Shown here piece by piece: positions 46,419 through 47,307 of a stretch of DNA of 47,307 nucleotides. Source of the DNA: Nemertoderma westbladi. Its lineage: Eukaryota > Xenacoelomorpha > Nemertodermatida > Nemertodermatidae. The DNA lies in assembly GCA_032718475.1 (NCBI GenBank), contig JAUCBJ010000619.1, positions 1 through 47,307 on the forward strand. Direction: 5' to 3'. The notes below the pieces were generated by a model, which saw nothing but the letters and a program-made list of their open reading frames with translations, had not been told where the DNA came from and did not search any database. A program made the position numbers and the translations under genes. Each line of letters starts with the position of its first letter. The stretch's first letter is position 1.

Positions 46419-47108
46419 CCTGAACTCGAGCAGCTCGATTATCCTCTTGAAACTCGATTTGTGAGCTGTAGTTTATCGTCCGGATCCACCACTTACAACT
46501 GCTACTGTATCTACAATATGTATTTAATAATGCCTAGTAACCAAATATATGGTTATATTCTGATCAACCGTAAAGACGGTATTAAAAAGACTGGTGTATC
46601 TTTTTACTGTGAGCGTTTTTTACTTTAATCGCTCTGATTCTGTTAGTTATGCGTGATTTAATCTTAATGACCAAAAAACATTGTGATAACATAATAGTAA
46701 TAACAGGAATGTTTATTGAAGAATGTTAGAATTCAATATCATCAAAATATGTTCGGTAAAAAGATACACTTCGGATTCCCTAATAACAGAATGAATTTCA
46801 TCGCGGTTGTTAGTTGATTAAATAGGTTGAGATACGAAGGGACAGGGAAGTTGTAAAGAAGAGCTGTCATAGGTCAATGTGTCTTATTGTCATTGTAAGC
46901 GGTATTAGAGGTGGTGATAATTGGTGAGAGTTGAATAGTGAATGTAGCAATTAGATTACCCGGCCAAGAATGTATAGTAGTAGATATCAGCTGATATTAT
47001 AAACATTATATTATATTGAATGCTAGCGGTTGGATTTTGTGGGCTAATATGCTCGAGCTGACTTGTTACAAGCATTGTACGAAATAAGGGGTATTTTTTT
47101 ACTGGTCA
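46419..47108 (-). other. BEL2 leader region, non-coding
   Basis: About 690 bases from the gag start to the presumed 5' LTR edge. No gene. CGGATCCACCA at 46481-46491 has the form of a tRNA 3' end and could be an alternative primer-binding site, but I cannot match it to a specific tRNA. Confidence 0.4.
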
Positions 47109-47122
47109 TGTACAATCTGTAA
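47109..47122 (-). repeat. Truncated 5' LTR of BEL2 (14 bp)
   Basis: TGTACAATCTGTAA is identical to the start of the LTR at 38621. Identity stops after 14 bases, where the dispersed repeat begins within three bases. The match is short, but it begins exactly with the inverted-repeat terminus TGTAC. Confidence 0.5.
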
Positions 47123-47124
47123 GA

Positions 47125-47307
47125 ATCAATAACTTTCATTTTGCGATATTTAGCGTTTACATACAGTGTATCGGGAGCGGCTGTACCTCATTAATGGTCG
47201 GTCCCTGCACCACTCTACACTAACCCCTTGCCACACATTCTCCTTATACTGCAATTAACTCAGAAGCCAATTATAATTTTTTTAACAACACCCTCAAGTA
47301 GAATTTT
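47125..47307. repeat. Dispersed repeat, copy 2 (runs off window)
   Basis: About 97% identical to 37957-38136 in the same orientation, 9168 bases away. It directly follows the 14-bp LTR remnant, so it probably inserted into, or recombined with, the BEL2 5' LTR. Confidence 0.85.

Larger units (their letters stand above)
38621..47122 (-). mobile_element. BEL/Pao retrotransposon BEL2, decayed
   Basis: Minus-strand order: a truncated 5' LTR end (47109-47122), leader, gag (43870-46418), pol (39445-43868), polypurine tract (39406-39411) and 3' LTR (38621-39405). The proteins show BEL/Pao order: gag core, knuckles, protease, RT, RNase H, integrase. Several frameshifts and one stop make it a pseudo-element. 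It is a different lineage from BEL1: the two share motifs but differ clearly in sequence. Confidence 0.85.

Noticed and set aside
46481-46491. CGGATCCACCA as the BEL2 primer-binding site
   Set aside because: It has a tRNA-like CCA end, but no specific tRNA match and no LTR terminus beside it, so it is noted only as a possibility.

Overview
This window is animal nuclear DNA with no bacterial operon structure. It is AT-rich and built almost entirely of transposable elements and tandem repeats. LTR retrotransposons of the Ty3/gypsy and BEL/Pao superfamilies, a tRNA-derived SINE, MITE-like foldback elements, very long minisatellite arrays and consensus splice signals all point to an invertebrate. 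I cannot name the phylum from the sequence.

Layout. (1) 1-6187: a young Ty3/gypsy-like LTR element on the minus strand. It has near-identical LTRs, a gag-protease ORF, a pol ORF one frame away and a tRNA-Leu-type primer-binding site. It is inserted in the RNase H region of (2) 6188-11965, an older decayed BEL/Pao element (BEL1, minus strand) broken by five in-frame stops and one frameshift. Its 5' LTR probably lies in 12000-14300, where there is a 120-bp and a 552-bp tandem duplication. (3) 14300-16740: non-coding, with poly-G tracts and a G/C hairpin. (4) 16741-18091: 26 copies of a 52-bp minisatellite. (5) 19458-32650: about 281 copies of a 47-bp satellite, 13.2 kb, with local higher-order structure. 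(6) 32978-33425: 16 copies of a 28-bp minisatellite that carries a juxtaposed splice acceptor/donor motif. (7) 34288-35107: two MITE-like inverted-repeat elements. (8) 37333-37500: a tRNA-type SINE. (9) 38621-47122: a second decayed BEL/Pao element (BEL2, minus strand) with a 785-bp 3' LTR. Its 5' LTR is cut off after 14 bp by another dispersed repeat that also occurs at 37957.

The only likely host gene is on the plus strand. Two small candidate exons (18632-18677 and 35444-35588) have good splice signals and matching phases. The second encodes a segment that resembles the CFAP97/hemingway (KIAA1430) domain of ciliary and flagellar proteins. If this is right, the 13-kb satellite, the 28-bp array and both MITEs sit in one intron of about 16.8 kb, and the 28-bp array presents at least 12 exact CAG/GTGAGT motifs on the sense strand. 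These look like tandem recursive-splice (ratchet-point) sites, and I consider this the most interesting hypothesis in the window.

The retroelement ORFs are described as they stand, with breaks noted and not repaired. All functional statements rest on motif recognition by eye; no database search was possible.
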